Shown piece by piece: positions 63,169-64,000 of a stretch of 64,000 nucleotides of DNA. Under the pieces are notes generated by a model, which saw nothing but the letters and a program-made list of their open reading frames with translations, made no database searches and was not told where the DNA came from. Positions within the stretch are counted from its first letter, which is position 1. The number at the start of each line of letters is the position of its first letter. The stretch is from contig NZ_AXBE01000012.1 of the NCBI RefSeq assembly GCF_000473165.1, positions 107,644-171,643 of the forward strand. Direction: 5' to 3'. The stretch is from Leisingera aquimarina DSM 24565 (GTDB taxonomy: Bacteria > Pseudomonadota > Alphaproteobacteria > Rhodobacterales > Rhodobacteraceae). The position numbers and the translations under genes were made by a program.

Positions 63169-63855
63169 GTGTGCCTGTCCCAAGAAGTCAGCTTTGCAGC
63201 CAGCGCCTTTCTGGTCGTGGGTGGAACCTATGCAGTCACGCGGGCCTGGGCAATCAATCGCCGATATCTGCCCGTTGCGCTGATGCCGGTCTTCGCGGGG
63301 CTGCAGCAGTTCACGGAAGGCAACGTCTGGTGGGGGGTGAACTCCGGCGACCCGGCCACCACGCTTCTGGGCGCGCTGGGATTCATCTTCTTCACCTGGT
63401 TCATGTGGCCCTTCTGGATCCCGCTGGCATCCTGGGTTTTGGAGCCCCCCGACAGTCGGCGTCGGCCCTTGATGGCGGTGATGTCAGTGGCCGGCCTTGC
63501 GTTCGGGCTGGCCCTTTACGTACCGCACCTGGCCAATCCGGATTGGGTTGAGGTGACGGTGAACCAGGATTCGCTGGCCTATGAAGGCACGATGTTCCTA
63601 GATTACCTGATGCCGCGCTGGATGACCTACGTGATCTATCTGGCCTTGATCATCCTGCCGCCAGCGATATCGACCTACTACCACATGCGCTGGTTCGCGC
63701 TGACCATCGTCGGGGTGGTCGTGGTCGACATCCTGTTCCTGCGCTACGCCTATATTTCGTTCTTCTGTCTGCTGGCCGGTCTTGGCACCCTTCACTTGAT
63801 CTATATCATTGCGCGAAACAAATGCGCACGCGAATGTCCTGTCCTGTTTGCTTGA
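63169..63855 (+). CDS. DUF6629-like integral membrane protein
   Basis: 228 residues from GTG 63169. Seven or so helices: MCLSQEVSFAASAFLVVGGT, YLPVALMPVFAGLQQFTEGN, LGALGFIFFTWFMWPFWIPL and later segments, ending IARNKCARECPVLFA. The N-terminal CLS...FAAS and the QQ.TEG.VW motif are what I associate with the DUF6629 family. Function unknown. It is followed 35 bp later by a start with a strong ribosome site. Confidence 0.7.
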   Translation: MCLSQEVSFAASAFLVVGGTYAVTRAWAINRRYLPVALMPVFAGLQQFTEGNVWWGVNSGDPATTLLGALGFIFFTWFMWPFWIPLASWVLEPPDSRRRPLMAVMSVAGLAFGLALYVPHLANPDWVEVTVNQDSLAYEGTMFLDYLMPRWMTYVIYLALIILPPAISTYYHMRWFALTIVGVVVVDILFLRYAYISFFCLLAGLGTLHLIYIIARNKCARECPVLFA

Positions 63856-63890
63856 ACGGCCAACCATCCGCGTGAGGAAGGACAGTAGCG

Positions 63891-64000
63891 ATGTGTAAAT
63901 CCGCAGGCCCAACTCGTAGCCGCGGCTGCGCTGAAAGCCAGGAGCTCTCGCAGACTCTTGTAACAAACCAGAGCGCGTTTTTCGGCTTCCTGATGAAGCG
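63891..64000 (+). CDS. Partial ORF at window end, unknown
   Basis: ATG 63891 has GAGGAAGGA eight to sixteen bases upstream, a strong ribosome site. The frame reads MCKSAGPTRSRGCAESQELS, then QTLVTNQSAFFGFLMK, and continues past the edge. Too short to identify. Confidence 0.4.
   Translation, partial: MCKSAGPTRSRGCAESQELSQTLVTNQSAFFGFLMK

Overview
The window looks like a GC-rich chromosome or large-plasmid segment from a marine Roseobacter-group alphaproteobacterium (Rhodobacteraceae; Leisingera, Phaeobacter or Ruegeria relatives are the closest guess). I judge this from gene content: stacked GcvT/dimethylglycine-dehydrogenase-type demethylases, pyrrolysine-free MttB-family proteins, Rieske/TMADH-type N-demethylation genes with PotABCD-type transporters, and LacI, LysR and TetR/BetI regulators. 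No rRNA, tRNA or CRISPR array was seen.

Layout. (1) 1-4259: a minus-strand unit, a DUF1989-GcvT fusion followed by an OpuAC-like betaine-binding protein cut by the window edge, divergent from a LacI regulator, with a 16-bp direct repeat between them. (2) 4260-6072: insertion scar, with a decayed IS6-family transposase, a complete 809-bp IS6-family element, and a YciI gene that lost its N-terminus at the IS end. (3) 6073-17862: a LysR regulator divergent from a tightly packed six-gene operon (MttB-like methyltransferase, class III aminotransferase, two dimethylglycine-dehydrogenase-like FAD/GcvT fusions, ThDP enzyme, TcuA-like flavoprotein). (4) 17863-20020: mostly gene-poor, with a truncated ISNCY-type transposase and an iteron-like repeat cluster. 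(5) 20021-35925: a TetR/BetI regulator and at least 11 catabolic or transport genes in several transcription units. Copies of a palindrome (TTTGAGCGCTCAAA or variants) lie in each divergent promoter region. (6) 35926-40474: an insertion graveyard with two frameshifted IS110 elements in inverted orientation, a CBS-domain stump and a decayed IS5-like element. (7) 40475-48559: a second demethylation/transport operon (Rieske, TMADH-like, SBP, ABC) divergent from its own TetR gene, with two ATGGAC-N4-GTCCAT operators. (8) 48560-50100: a potF-like pseudogene fused to a truncated IS110. (9) 50241-64000: a stress, metal and nucleotide island with small secreted and Cys-rich proteins, a YVTN beta-propeller, a beta-CASP metallo-hydrolase, an AMP/thymidine phosphorylase, PRPP synthetase, a Cu-type P-ATPase, a divergent phosphoketolase, NhaA, a K+-channel-like protein and a DUF6629-like membrane protein.

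How it fits together. Modules 1, 3, 5 and 7 all look built to import small N-methylated or betaine-like amines and strip methyl groups. Rieske enzymes and TMADH-like flavoproteins would do this oxidatively. FAD-GcvT fusions would pass one-carbon units to tetrahydrofolate. MttB-like proteins may do methyl transfer. Aminotransferases and a ThDP enzyme would process the remaining carbon skeleton. Substrates cannot be fixed from sequence. The best candidate for an undescribed system is the TetR-palindrome regulon at 20.0-35.9 kb. The island at 52-62 kb suggests RNA or nucleotide breakdown feeding ribose-phosphate metabolism, coupled to copper and ion homeostasis.
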